In this document: positions 16,777-24,430 of the stretch, in pieces
Numbering within the stretch: position 1 is the stretch's first letter
Layout: each line of letters starts with the position of its first letter
The notes under the pieces: model-generated
Database searches by the model: none
The model's input: the letters and a program-made list of their open reading frames with translations, nothing else
What the model was told of the DNA's origin: nothing
Source of the DNA: Comamonadaceae bacterium
GTDB lineage: Bacteria > Pseudomonadota > Gammaproteobacteria > Burkholderiales > Rhodocyclaceae
Direction: 5' to 3'
Length of the DNA: 34,022 nt
NCBI GenBank assembly: GCA_029255645.1
Contig: JANLJE010000034.1
Location: 1-34,022, forward strand
Position numbers and translations under genes: made by a program

Positions 16777-19029
16777 TCAGGCTTCGGCGGGCGCCGGGTC
16801 CGATACTGCGCCCAGCACTTCGTCCAGCTGCTTGGTCTGGGCCTGGTAGAGGCGGTAATAGTGGTCTTTGCGCGCCATCAGTTCGTCGTGATTGCCGATC
16901 TCCACGATCTGGCCCCGGTCCATGACCACCAGCCGGTCGGCCTTTCTCAGGGTGGAGAGGCGGTGGGCGATGGCGATGGTGGTGCGGCCCTGGATCAGGT
17001 TGTCCAGGGCGGCCTGGATTTCCAGTTCGGTTTCCGTATCCACGGCGGAGGTGGCCTCGTCCATGATCAGGATCTTCGGGTCGATCAGCAGGGCCCGGGC
17101 AATCGAGATGCGCTGGCGCTCGCCGCCGGAGAGGGCCTGGCCCCGTTCGCCCACCAGCGAGTCGTAGCCGTGCGGCAGGCGCAGGATGAATTCGTGGGCG
17201 TGGGCGGCCCGGGCGGCGGCGACGATTTCTTCCCGGCTGGCGTCGGGGCGGCCATAGGCGATGTTCTCGGCGATGGTGCCAAAGAACAAGAAGGGCTCTT
17301 GCAGCACGAGGCCGATGTGCTTCCTGTACTCGGCCACGGGCAGGCTGCGGATGTCCACCCCGTCGATACGGATGCTTCCCTCGGTCACGTCATGGAAGCG
17401 GCAGATCAGGTTCACCAGGGTGCTCTTGCCGGAACCCGAATGGCCCACCAGGCCGATCATCTCGCCGGGGCGGATGTCCAGGTCCACGCCGCGCAGCACG
17501 GTGCGGCTGCCGTAGCGAAAGCCCACCCGCTCGATGCTGATATGGCCTTCGACCCGCTCCAGGTGCTGGGGCCGGGTGGGCTCGGGGACGCTGGAGACAT
17601 GGTCGAGAATGTCGAAGATGCGCTTTGCGGCGGAGGCGGCCTTCTGGGTCACCGAGACGATGCGGCTCATGGAATCGAGCCGGGTATAGAAGCGGCCGAT
17701 GTAGGCGAGGAAGGCGGCCAGCACGCCGACGGTGATTTGATCGTGGGCCACCAGCCAGATGCCAAAGCCCCAGACGATCAAAAGCCCGACTTCGGTCAGC
17801 AGGGTGACCGTGGGGGTAAACAGGGACCAGATGAAATTGACCCGGTCATTGACCGTCAGGTTGCGCCGGTTGGCTTCCCGGAAGCGGGCGACCTCGCGCT
17901 TTTCCTGGGCAAAGGCCTTGACCACCCGGATGCCGGGGATGGTATCGGCCAGCACGCTCGTGACCTCGGCCCAGACCCGGTCGGCCTGCTCGAAGCCGTG
18001 CCGCAGCTTGTCGCGCACGAAGTGGATCATCCAGGCGATGAAGGGCAGGGGCAACAGCGTCACCACGGCCAGCCAGGGGTTGATGGAGATCAGGATGGCC
18101 GCGGTCATGGCGATCATCAGCACGTCGGTGGCGAAATCGAGCAGGTGCAGCGACAAGAAGACGCAGATCCGGTCCGACTCGCTGCCGATCCGGGTCATCA
18201 GGTCGCCGGTGCGCTTGCCGCCGAAGTATTCGAGGGAGAGGCCCTGCAGGTGTTCGTAGGTGGTGGTGCGCAGGTCGGCGCCGATGCGTTCCGAAACCAG
18301 GGCCAGGATGTAGGTCTTGGCCCAGCCCAGGGCCCAGGCCATGAGTGCGGCCAGCAGGAGTCCGCCCAGGTAGAGGGTCACCTTGTCCTGGTCGATGGCC
18401 TGGCCGTTCTGGTAGGGAATCAGCACCTCGTCCATGAGCGGCATGGTCAGGTAGGGGGGCACCAGGGTAAAGGCGGTGGCCGCCAGCGTCAGCAGGAAAC
18501 CGGCCAGGAGCCGCCCCTGATAGGGTTTGGCAAAGCGCCAGAGGCGCAGCAGGGTCCAGGTGGAGGGGGGCTGCAGCAGGGCCTTGGCGCAGGTCGGGCA
18601 CTCTTCCTGGCCGGGCACCATGGGGTTGTGGCAATGTTCGCAGAGAATTTCTTCCGGCGCCTCGGGAGCCTGGCCGGTCGTCAGTTCGTGGATGCGGGCG
18701 GCGAAGGCATCCATCAGCCGCCGGGCCAGCATGTCCTGCCCCAGGGTGTAATGCCAGAAGGCCAGCCGGCCATGGGCATCCATGAGTTCCAGGGTCACCA
18801 CCCCGGCATGGTCCCGGCGCCGCAGGGCGAGGCCGGGCTGGCAGGTCCATTCCCGGATCGGGCCGGTGCCGCATTGGCTCAGCAGCCGCCGGGCGCTGAG
18901 CAGCAGCAGGCCGGGGGTGAAATGCAGGTTTTCATCGAGGTCGAGGGTCATGCTGGCCAGAACGCTTTCTTCCGGACTCAGCAGGGATTCGAGACGCTTG
19001 CGCAGATCGTCAAAGGGCATGGGTTGCAT
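16777..19029 (-). CDS. ABC exporter (fused permease-ATPase) associated with cyanophycin metabolism
   Basis: A 750-residue half-transporter. Residues 1 to about 125 form a non-membrane N-terminal domain of unknown fold. A zinc-ribbon motif CEHCHNPMVPGQEECPTC follows at about 130-150. The type I exporter membrane domain spans about 165-460 with six hydrophobic segments. The ATPase domain carries Walker A (GHSGSGKST), Q-loop LQEPFLFFGT, signature LSGGERQRIS, Walker B ILIMDEATSAVD and the H-loop AIAHRLS, all intact. RefSeq names such proteins cyanophycin metabolism-associated ABC transporter; the substrate is not known. ATG 19029 or 19020 may be the start; neither has a clear ribosome site. DUF1854 follows after 11 bases. 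Confidence 0.88.
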   Translation of the reverse strand: MQPMPFDDLRKRLESLLSPEESVLASMTLDLDENLHFTPGLLLLSARRLLSQCGTGPIREWTCQPGLALRRRDHAGVVTLELMDAHGRLAFWHYTLGQDMLARRLMDAFAARIHELTTGQAPEAPEEILCEHCHNPMVPGQEECPTCAKALLQPPSTWTLLRLWRFAKPYQGRLLAGFLLTLAATAFTLVPPYLTMPLMDEVLIPYQNGQAIDQDKVTLYLGGLLLAALMAWALGWAKTYILALVSERIGADLRTTTYEHLQGLSLEYFGGKRTGDLMTRIGSESDRICVFLSLHLLDFATDVLMIAMTAAILISINPWLAVVTLLPLPFIAWMIHFVRDKLRHGFEQADRVWAEVTSVLADTIPGIRVVKAFAQEKREVARFREANRRNLTVNDRVNFIWSLFTPTVTLLTEVGLLIVWGFGIWLVAHDQITVGVLAAFLAYIGRFYTRLDSMSRIVSVTQKAASAAKRIFDILDHVSSVPEPTRPQHLERVEGHISIERVGFRYGSRTVLRGVDLDIRPGEMIGLVGHSGSGKSTLVNLICRFHDVTEGSIRIDGVDIRSLPVAEYRKHIGLVLQEPFLFFGTIAENIAYGRPDASREEIVAAARAAHAHEFILRLPHGYDSLVGERGQALSGGERQRISIARALLIDPKILIMDEATSAVDTETELEIQAALDNLIQGRTTIAIAHRLSTLRKADRLVVMDRGQIVEIGNHDELMARKDHYYRLYQAQTKQLDEVLGAVSDPAPAEA

Positions 19030-19073
19030 CAGCAAGGGAGGGCGGCAGGGCGCCCTGAGGGGATACCGGGGGC

Positions 19074-19093
19074 GGCATTATCCGTAAAATGCC
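19074..19093 (-). promoter_or_regulatory. Inverted repeat upstream of the ABC exporter gene
   Basis: GGCATT (19074-19079) and AATGCC (19088-19093) are separated by eight bases, 45 bases before the ABC start on the minus strand. A GATAAT box that could be a -10 element overlaps the half-site nearest the gene. This placement suits an operator, but no regulator can be named. Confidence 0.3.
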
Positions 19094-19117
19094 GGATGCC
19101 AGGGTTAACTGGCGATG

Positions 19118-19140
19118 GGGCCCCAGGTTGACCAGGGCCC
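19118..19140 (-). other. GC hairpin after the GGDEF/EAL gene
   Basis: GGGCCC pairs with GGGCCC through a short imperfect inner stem in the 135-base spacer after the GGDEF/EAL stop. There is no T-run on either side, so it is at most a weak terminator. Confidence 0.3.
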
Positions 19141-19164
19141 GGGGTTTATTTGCCGGGCCGGGGC

Positions 19165-21135
19165 TCAGAAGGGTTCCGGCTGGTGCAGGGCATAGCCCTG
19201 GGCGTAGTCCACGCCCAGTTTGCGCAGGATGGGCAGGAGTTCCGGCACGGCCACGTATTCGGCCACGGTTTTCAGCCGATGGGCGCGGGCCAGGCCGACG
19301 ATGGCTTCCACCGTGGCCCGGTCGATGGGGTCCTGCAGCAGATTGTGCACGAACTGGCCGTCGATCTTCAGGTAATCCACATGGAAGCGCTTCAGGTAGC
19401 CGAAGGAGGACAGGCCGCTGCCGAAGTCGTCCAGGGCCATGGTGGCGCCCATGCGGTGGGCATCGGCGATGAAGGCCAGGGCGCCGGCCAGATTGCCGAT
19501 GGCCTGGCTTTCGGTGATCTCGAAGCAGATCAGGCGGGGGTCGATGCGGTAATGGGTGATGCGCTCGGCGATGAAGTGGCGCAGTTCCTCCTCGGCCAGG
19601 CTGCCGCCGGAAAGGTTGATGTTGAGATGGTGAAAGGGTAAATCTCCCGCATCGAGCCGGGCCCGGATGCGGGCCAGGGCATGGTCGATGACCCAGCGGT
19701 CGATGAAGGGCATCAGATTGTAGCGTTCGGCGGCCGGGATGAATTCGCCGGGAGGCACGACGTGATCATCCTGGCCGCGCATGCGGATCAGGATTTCGGC
19801 GTGATCGGCGCTGCGGCCATCCAGGCTGCTGATACGCTGATGGTAGAGCACGAAGCGATCTTCCTGCAGGGCGGCGGTGATGCCGGTCAGGGATATGAGT
19901 TCCTGCTGGCGCTGGCGGAAATAGTCATCGCCCGGCGCATAGACTTCCACCCGGTTGCGGCCATGCTCCTTGGCGGCATAGCAGGCGGTATCGGCGGCAA
20001 TCAGCAGGCTGGTCACCGTGTTGATCTGGGGCGAGGCCTGAACGAGGCCGATGCTGGCGCCTAGCTGGAAAGACTTGTCTTCCCAGATGAAGGGCAGGGT
20101 GCGGATCTCCTCGGTCATCCGCTGGGCGCTCTGGCGGGCCTCTTCCTGGGTCTGGTTGAGGAGGACGAGGCCGAACTCGTCGCCCCCCAGGCGGGCCACG
20201 AAATCGGCGTCGAAGCGCTCGCTCATGACCTGGGCCAGGTTCTGCAGCAGGCGGTCCCCGGCGGCGTGGCCGCAGCTATCGTTGACGGCCTTGAACTGGT
20301 CCAGGTCGAGATAGAGCACATACAGGGGCTGGTTGCGGCACAGGCGCAGGGCTTCCTCGAGATAGGCCTCGAAGGCGCGGCGGTTGTGCAGCCCGGTGAG
20401 GGGGTCGTGGCCGGCCTGGTGGGCCAGTTCTTCCACCCGGGTTTCCACGGCGCTGGTCATGGCGTTGAAACTGCGGGCCAGAAGGCCGATTTCATCCTGG
20501 GTGGGGATGTCCACATGCACCTGGTAGTCGCCTTCGGCAACCCGGCTCGCCGCTTCGGCCAGGGTGCGCAGGTGGCGGGTCAGCCACAGGCTGCTGACAA
20601 GGAGCATGAGGGCCGTGAGGACGATGCCCGCCAGGGCCACGCTCAGGCCCTGCCAGATCTGGCGGCTGCGGGCGGCGGCAATGAATTCGGTCGAAAGGCC
20701 GAGCTGCACTTTGCCATAGGTCTGGCCGAGGTAGCTGACCGGAAAGCGCACGTGCAGGGTCTGCCCCCAGGGGACGCTGGCCTGGGGCTCCGGCAGGGTC
20801 TGGCCGGCAGCGATGCCGGAGGCGGCGAGGATCCGGCCCTGGAGGTCGCTCACCGCGATGTAATGCAGTTCGTCGGTCTGGCGCCAGCCATCGAGAATGT
20901 CGCGCAGGGTGGCATAGTCGCGGGCCACCAGCGGCACCGAAATGGCGGTCTGATAGGCTCGTTCGAGGGAAACCACATGCTGCTGCAACTGGCGGCCGAG
21001 TTCCTCCTCCATGCGCAGCAGGCCGCTGAACAACATGCCGGCCAGGGCCAGGAGTTCGACAACGAGGGCGGCAAAGAGGAGGCGGGAACGCAGGGAGCGG
21101 AAAAAGGGGACGGCGCTCATGCCATCCTGTTTCAT
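19165..21135 (-). CDS. Membrane GGDEF/EAL (c-di-GMP) signalling protein with periplasmic sensor
   Basis: A 656-residue inner-membrane protein: a transmembrane helix (about 18-38), a periplasmic sensor region (about 40-170), a second helix (about 175-197), a HAMP linker (about 198-250), a GGDEF domain and an EAL domain. The GGDEF site is canonical (RLGGDEFG, about residue 315), so diguanylate cyclase activity is possible. In the EAL domain the signature reads EIL, but the catalytic residues are present: FEITES, ALDDFGSG, YLKIDGQ, TVAEYV and YAQGYALHQP, so phosphodiesterase activity is also possible. ATG 21135 overlaps the stop of the upstream binding-protein gene as ATGA. This coupling suggests that the binding protein supplies the signal for the sensor region. 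Confidence 0.92.
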   Translation of the reverse strand: MKQDGMSAVPFFRSLRSRLLFAALVVELLALAGMLFSGLLRMEEELGRQLQQHVVSLERAYQTAISVPLVARDYATLRDILDGWRQTDELHYIAVSDLQGRILAASGIAAGQTLPEPQASVPWGQTLHVRFPVSYLGQTYGKVQLGLSTEFIAAARSRQIWQGLSVALAGIVLTALMLLVSSLWLTRHLRTLAEAASRVAEGDYQVHVDIPTQDEIGLLARSFNAMTSAVETRVEELAHQAGHDPLTGLHNRRAFEAYLEEALRLCRNQPLYVLYLDLDQFKAVNDSCGHAAGDRLLQNLAQVMSERFDADFVARLGGDEFGLVLLNQTQEEARQSAQRMTEEIRTLPFIWEDKSFQLGASIGLVQASPQINTVTSLLIAADTACYAAKEHGRNRVEVYAPGDDYFRQRQQELISLTGITAALQEDRFVLYHQRISSLDGRSADHAEILIRMRGQDDHVVPPGEFIPAAERYNLMPFIDRWVIDHALARIRARLDAGDLPFHHLNINLSGGSLAEEELRHFIAERITHYRIDPRLICFEITESQAIGNLAGALAFIADAHRMGATMALDDFGSGLSSFGYLKRFHVDYLKIDGQFVHNLLQDPIDRATVEAIVGLARAHRLKTVAEYVAVPELLPILRKLGVDYAQGYALHQPEPF

Positions 21136-21989
21136 CGGGTTTCGAGGCGCATCTGCTGGCGCACGATGGCGACATAGGGCGTCAGGGCCTCGAGATCGGC
21201 ATGACTGACCGGCTCATAGCCCTGGTAGCCGGTATCCTGGAAGAAACGCTGGCCTTCCGGGCTTTCGGCAAAGTTCCAGAGGGCCTTCCGGATCGCGGCG
21301 ATGCGCGGGTCGCCGAGGCGGCGGTGGGCGAGAGTCATCAGATGCGGCACACGGATTTCCAAGGGCAGTTCCACCACCTTGTTGCGTACATCGGGAGGGA
21401 TCTGCTGCAAAGGGGTGTAGGTGGTCAACGCGGCATCGGCCTCACCCACTGCCACCGCGGCGATGGCGGCGCCATGGGTGGGATATTCGCGGATGCGGTA
21501 GTCGCGCCCGGCCTGCATGCCCTTGTCCGCCAGCCATTTCATGCCGCCGATGGAGGAGACGGAAAACAGGCTGGACAAGGCGACGACCCGGCCGCGCAGG
21601 TCCCTGGCGGCCTCGATGCCGCTCCCCGGGCGGATCACGAAGATGGGCTGCAGGGTGGCCCGGTAACGGACCAGGGGCACATAGCCCTTTTCCACTGACA
21701 TCACCGCGAAATGGGGGCCGGTGATCAGCAGGTCGTAGCGTCCGGCCAGGGATTCGCGCACGAAGCGGGTATAGTCGGGGGCCGTATAGACGTCGATGGG
21801 GGTGCCCAGCTGCGCTTCCAGAAACTGACGCAGGGGCTGGTGGGTCTTGATCAGGGCCAGGGCGCTGTTGAAGGGCATGATGCCCAGGGTGAGGCGGGCG
21901 CCGGTATCGGCCTGGGCTCCGGCAAGCAGCAGCGGCAGAACGGCCAATCCTGCCAATCCTGCCAGGAGGGTCCGGCGGTCTGTATTCAT
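21132..21989 (-). CDS. PhnD-type periplasmic substrate-binding protein, likely sensory
   Basis: A 285-residue exported protein of the phosphate/phosphonate (PhnD-like) binding family. The signal peptide is MNTDRRTLLAGLAGLAVLPL with cleavage near AQA. The mature part has LGIMPFNSALALIKTHQPLR, APDYTRFVRE, YDLLITGPHFAVMS and the second-lobe VGEADAALTTYTPLQ. ATG 21989 is preceded by GGGAGAGAAG; an upstream in-frame ATG at 22055 would place the signal peptide internally. No permease or ATPase for uptake lies next to it, and its stop overlaps the GGDEF/EAL start. The likely role is therefore a ligand sensor for that protein and not a transporter subunit. The ligand is unknown; PhnD-like sensors bind phosphonates, amines or other small anions. 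Confidence 0.85.
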   Translation of the reverse strand: MNTDRRTLLAGLAGLAVLPLLLAGAQADTGARLTLGIMPFNSALALIKTHQPLRQFLEAQLGTPIDVYTAPDYTRFVRESLAGRYDLLITGPHFAVMSVEKGYVPLVRYRATLQPIFVIRPGSGIEAARDLRGRVVALSSLFSVSSIGGMKWLADKGMQAGRDYRIREYPTHGAAIAAVAVGEADAALTTYTPLQQIPPDVRNKVVELPLEIRVPHLMTLAHRRLGDPRIAAIRKALWNFAESPEGQRFFQDTGYQGYEPVSHADLEALTPYVAIVRQQMRLETR

Positions 21990-22012
21990 CTTCTCTCCCG
22001 GTTTTTTTTCGC

Positions 22013-22041
22013 AATCTAGCACTTCGGACCGGGTTTGTCTT
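22013..22041 (-). promoter_or_regulatory. Possible promoter of the binding-protein/GGDEF-EAL operon
   Basis: On the minus strand, AAGACA (-35, plus positions 22036-22041) and TAGATT (-10, plus 22013-22018) are 17 bp apart, each with four of six consensus bases, 24 bases before the ATG at 21989. Confidence 0.3.
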
Positions 22042-22075
22042 GCGCTCCTTTTCATGCCAAATGCATCATCCGGGG

Positions 22076-22103
22076 TCTCCGGGGCGTCCTCTCCGGGGCG
22101 TCC
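22076..22103. repeat. 14-bp tandem repeat upstream of cphA'
   Basis: Two exact copies of tctccggggcgtcc (22076-22089, 22090-22103), with a partial copy before them, lie in the divergent spacer between the binding-protein gene and cphA'. No good promoter for cphA' could be picked out in 22104-22218. Confidence 0.8.
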
Positions 22104-22218
22104 ATCCGGAGGGTGGACAACAATTATTTCCAGGGTGGGTAAACCGGGCGCCGGGTGGCGCGTTTATTTCGGCACCGATATGCTCGGCAACATGGCACTG
22201 CTGAAACCTCACGACGAC

Positions 22219-24393
22219 ATGACCCATAAAAGCATCGAATTTCGCCGCATCCAGTATCTGCGTGGTCCCAATGTCTGGACCTACCGCCCGGTTCTGGAGG
22301 CCTTGGTGGATATTGGCGAACTGGAGGATTTTCCCTCCAGCAAGATTCCCGGTTTCTACGAGCGTCTGTCGGCCTGGCTGCCCTCGCTGATCGAACATCG
22401 CTGCAGCTATGAAGAACGCGGCGGTTTCCTGCGCCGGGTCCAGGAAGGCACGTGGCCCGGCCATATCCTCGAACATGTGACCCTGGAACTGCAGAACCTG
22501 GCCGGCATGCCCGGCGGCTTCGGCAAGGCCCGGGAAGTTTCCGAACGGGGCGTCTACAAGGTGGTGGTGCGGGCCTGGAACGAGCACGTGACCCGCGCCG
22601 CCCTCCAGTACGGCCGCGATCTGGTGATGGCGGCGATCGAGGACAAGCCCTTTGATGTGGCGGCCTGCGTCGACCACCTGAAGGACCTGGTCGATGCCCA
22701 TTGCCTGGGTCCGAGCACCGGCTGCATCGTCGATGCCGCCGACGACCGGGGCATTCCCGCCATCCGCATCACCGACGGCAACCTGGTGCAACTCGGCTAC
22801 GGCTGCCGCCAGCGCCGCATCTGGACGGCGGAAACCGATCGCACCAGCGCCATTGCCGAGAGCATTTCGCGCGACAAGGACCTCACCAAGACCCTGCTCC
22901 AGTCCTGCGGCCTGCCGGTCCCCGGGGGACAACTGGTGAGCACGCCCGAGGCTGCCTGGGAAGCGGCCGAGGACATCGGCCTGCCGGTGGTGGTCAAGCC
23001 CGATGACGGCAACCACGGCCGGGGCGTGTTCCTCGACCTGAACAGCCGGGAAGAAATCGAGGCCGCCTACCGGGTCGCCAGTGAAGAAGGTAGCCATGTC
23101 ATCGTCGAGCGTTACATTCCCGGCAGCGAACACCGGCTCCTGGTGGTGGGCAGCCAGGTCGTCGCCGCCACCCGGGGCGAAATCGCCGAGGTGGTGGGGG
23201 ATGGCCGGCACAGCATCCGCGCCTTGATCGACCTGCAGATCAATGCCGACCCCCGCCGGGGCCGGAGCGAGGAGCATCCCCTCAACTTCATCGGCCTCGA
23301 TTCCGCCGTGCGTCTGGAACTCCAGCGCCAGGGTTTCACCCCCGATGACGTGCCGGCAGCAGGCCGGAAAGTGGTGGTGCAGCGCATCGGCAACCTGGCC
23401 ATCGACTGCACCGACGCGGTGCACCCGGATACGGCCCGTGCCGTGGTGCTCGCTGCCCGCATCGTCGGTCTCGACATCGCCGGGGTGGATCTGGTGGCGC
23501 AGGACATTTCCCAGCCCCTGGAGGCCCAAGGGGGGGCGATCGTCGAGGTCAATGCCGGCCCCGGCCTCCTGATGCATTTGAAACCCGCCGAGGGCAAGCC
23601 CCGGCCCGTGGGCCAGGCCATCGTCGAACTGCTGTTCCCCAACGGCGACAGCGGCCGGGTGCCCGTGGTGGGCATCACCGGGGCCCGGGGCAAGACCGCC
23701 ACGGCGCGCTTGCTGACTCATATCCTCGACCTCACCGGTCAGTACATCGGCATGGCCTGCAGCGACGGCATCTTCCTCAACCGTCGCCAGGTGGAAACTG
23801 GAGCCCGGACCGCCAAGGTCCAGTGGGAGGCGGCCCGCCGGGTGCTGATGAACCGCCAGGTCCAGGCCGCCGTGATCGAAAACGGCGCCGATGCCATCCT
23901 GCAAGAGGGCCTGGCCTATGACCGCTGCCAGGTGGGCATCGTCCTGAACAGCGCTCCCATGGCCGATCTTTCCCACCATTACGTAGAAACGCCCGAGCAA
24001 ATCTGCAACGTGCTGCGCACCCAGGTGGACGTCGTGCTCGAAGGGGGCGCCGCCGTGCTCAATGCGGCGGATGCCCAGGTGGCCGACATGGCCCGTCTGT
24101 CCGATGGCGAGGTGATCTTCTTTGCCCGGGACGGGGAGCTGCCGGTGCTGCGCGAACATGGCGTCCAGGGGGGGCGGGCGGTGTTCATCCGCGCCGGCCA
24201 GCTGGTGCTGTCCGAGGCCGGTCACGCAACCCCGTTCCTGGAGATGGCCAGCCTGCAGCCCCATCGGCTGGCCGGCGGCATGGCCAGCGACATGGCCGAC
24301 AGCCTGCTGGCCGCCGTGGCCGCTGCCTGGGCCCTGGGTCTGGGCACCGACGTGATCCGCGCCGGCCTGGAAACCTTCCCTGCTGCGGCCTGA
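22219..24393 (+). CDS. cphA': Cyanophycin synthetase-like protein CphA' (C-terminally short paralog)
   Basis: A 724-residue relative of cyanophycin synthetase, which builds the Asp-Arg storage polymer. The N-terminal domain (about 1-160) has the HILEH motif (His82, Glu85, His86), matching the HxxEH metal site reported in many CphA1 N-domains. The ATP-grasp domain follows with VVVKPDDGNHGRGV and EVNAGPGLLMHLKP. The Mur-ligase-like domain is altered: the P-loop reads GARGKTAT, ENGADAIL replaces ETARGGVL, the DHLG histidine motif is gone, and the protein ends where the C-terminal Mur domain would begin. It probably keeps only one ligase activity, like cyanobacterial CphA2. ATG 22219 fits family N-termini; ATG 22192 and 22180 are in frame. 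cphA follows after 37 bases, with an A8 run. Confidence 0.9.
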   Translation: MTHKSIEFRRIQYLRGPNVWTYRPVLEALVDIGELEDFPSSKIPGFYERLSAWLPSLIEHRCSYEERGGFLRRVQEGTWPGHILEHVTLELQNLAGMPGGFGKAREVSERGVYKVVVRAWNEHVTRAALQYGRDLVMAAIEDKPFDVAACVDHLKDLVDAHCLGPSTGCIVDAADDRGIPAIRITDGNLVQLGYGCRQRRIWTAETDRTSAIAESISRDKDLTKTLLQSCGLPVPGGQLVSTPEAAWEAAEDIGLPVVVKPDDGNHGRGVFLDLNSREEIEAAYRVASEEGSHVIVERYIPGSEHRLLVVGSQVVAATRGEIAEVVGDGRHSIRALIDLQINADPRRGRSEEHPLNFIGLDSAVRLELQRQGFTPDDVPAAGRKVVVQRIGNLAIDCTDAVHPDTARAVVLAARIVGLDIAGVDLVAQDISQPLEAQGGAIVEVNAGPGLLMHLKPAEGKPRPVGQAIVELLFPNGDSGRVPVVGITGARGKTATARLLTHILDLTGQYIGMACSDGIFLNRRQVETGARTAKVQWEAARRVLMNRQVQAAVIENGADAILQEGLAYDRCQVGIVLNSAPMADLSHHYVETPEQICNVLRTQVDVVLEGGAAVLNAADAQVADMARLSDGEVIFFARDGELPVLREHGVQGGRAVFIRAGQLVLSEAGHATPFLEMASLQPHRLAGGMASDMADSLLAAVAAAWALGLGTDVIRAGLETFPAAA

Positions 24394-24430
24394 TCATCCG
24401 AAAAAAAAGAATATCCCGAGGATTCCCGTC

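Noticed and set aside
16861-19131. A 756-residue plus-strand frame opposite the ABC exporter
   Set aside because: It mirrors the exporter gene, is rich in Gly/His/Gln/Asp as antisense of GC-rich coding DNA usually is, and resembles no family.
21132-21989. Phosphonate uptake transporter component
   Set aside because: No permease or ATPase of that type is adjacent; the overlap with the GGDEF/EAL gene favours a sensory role.
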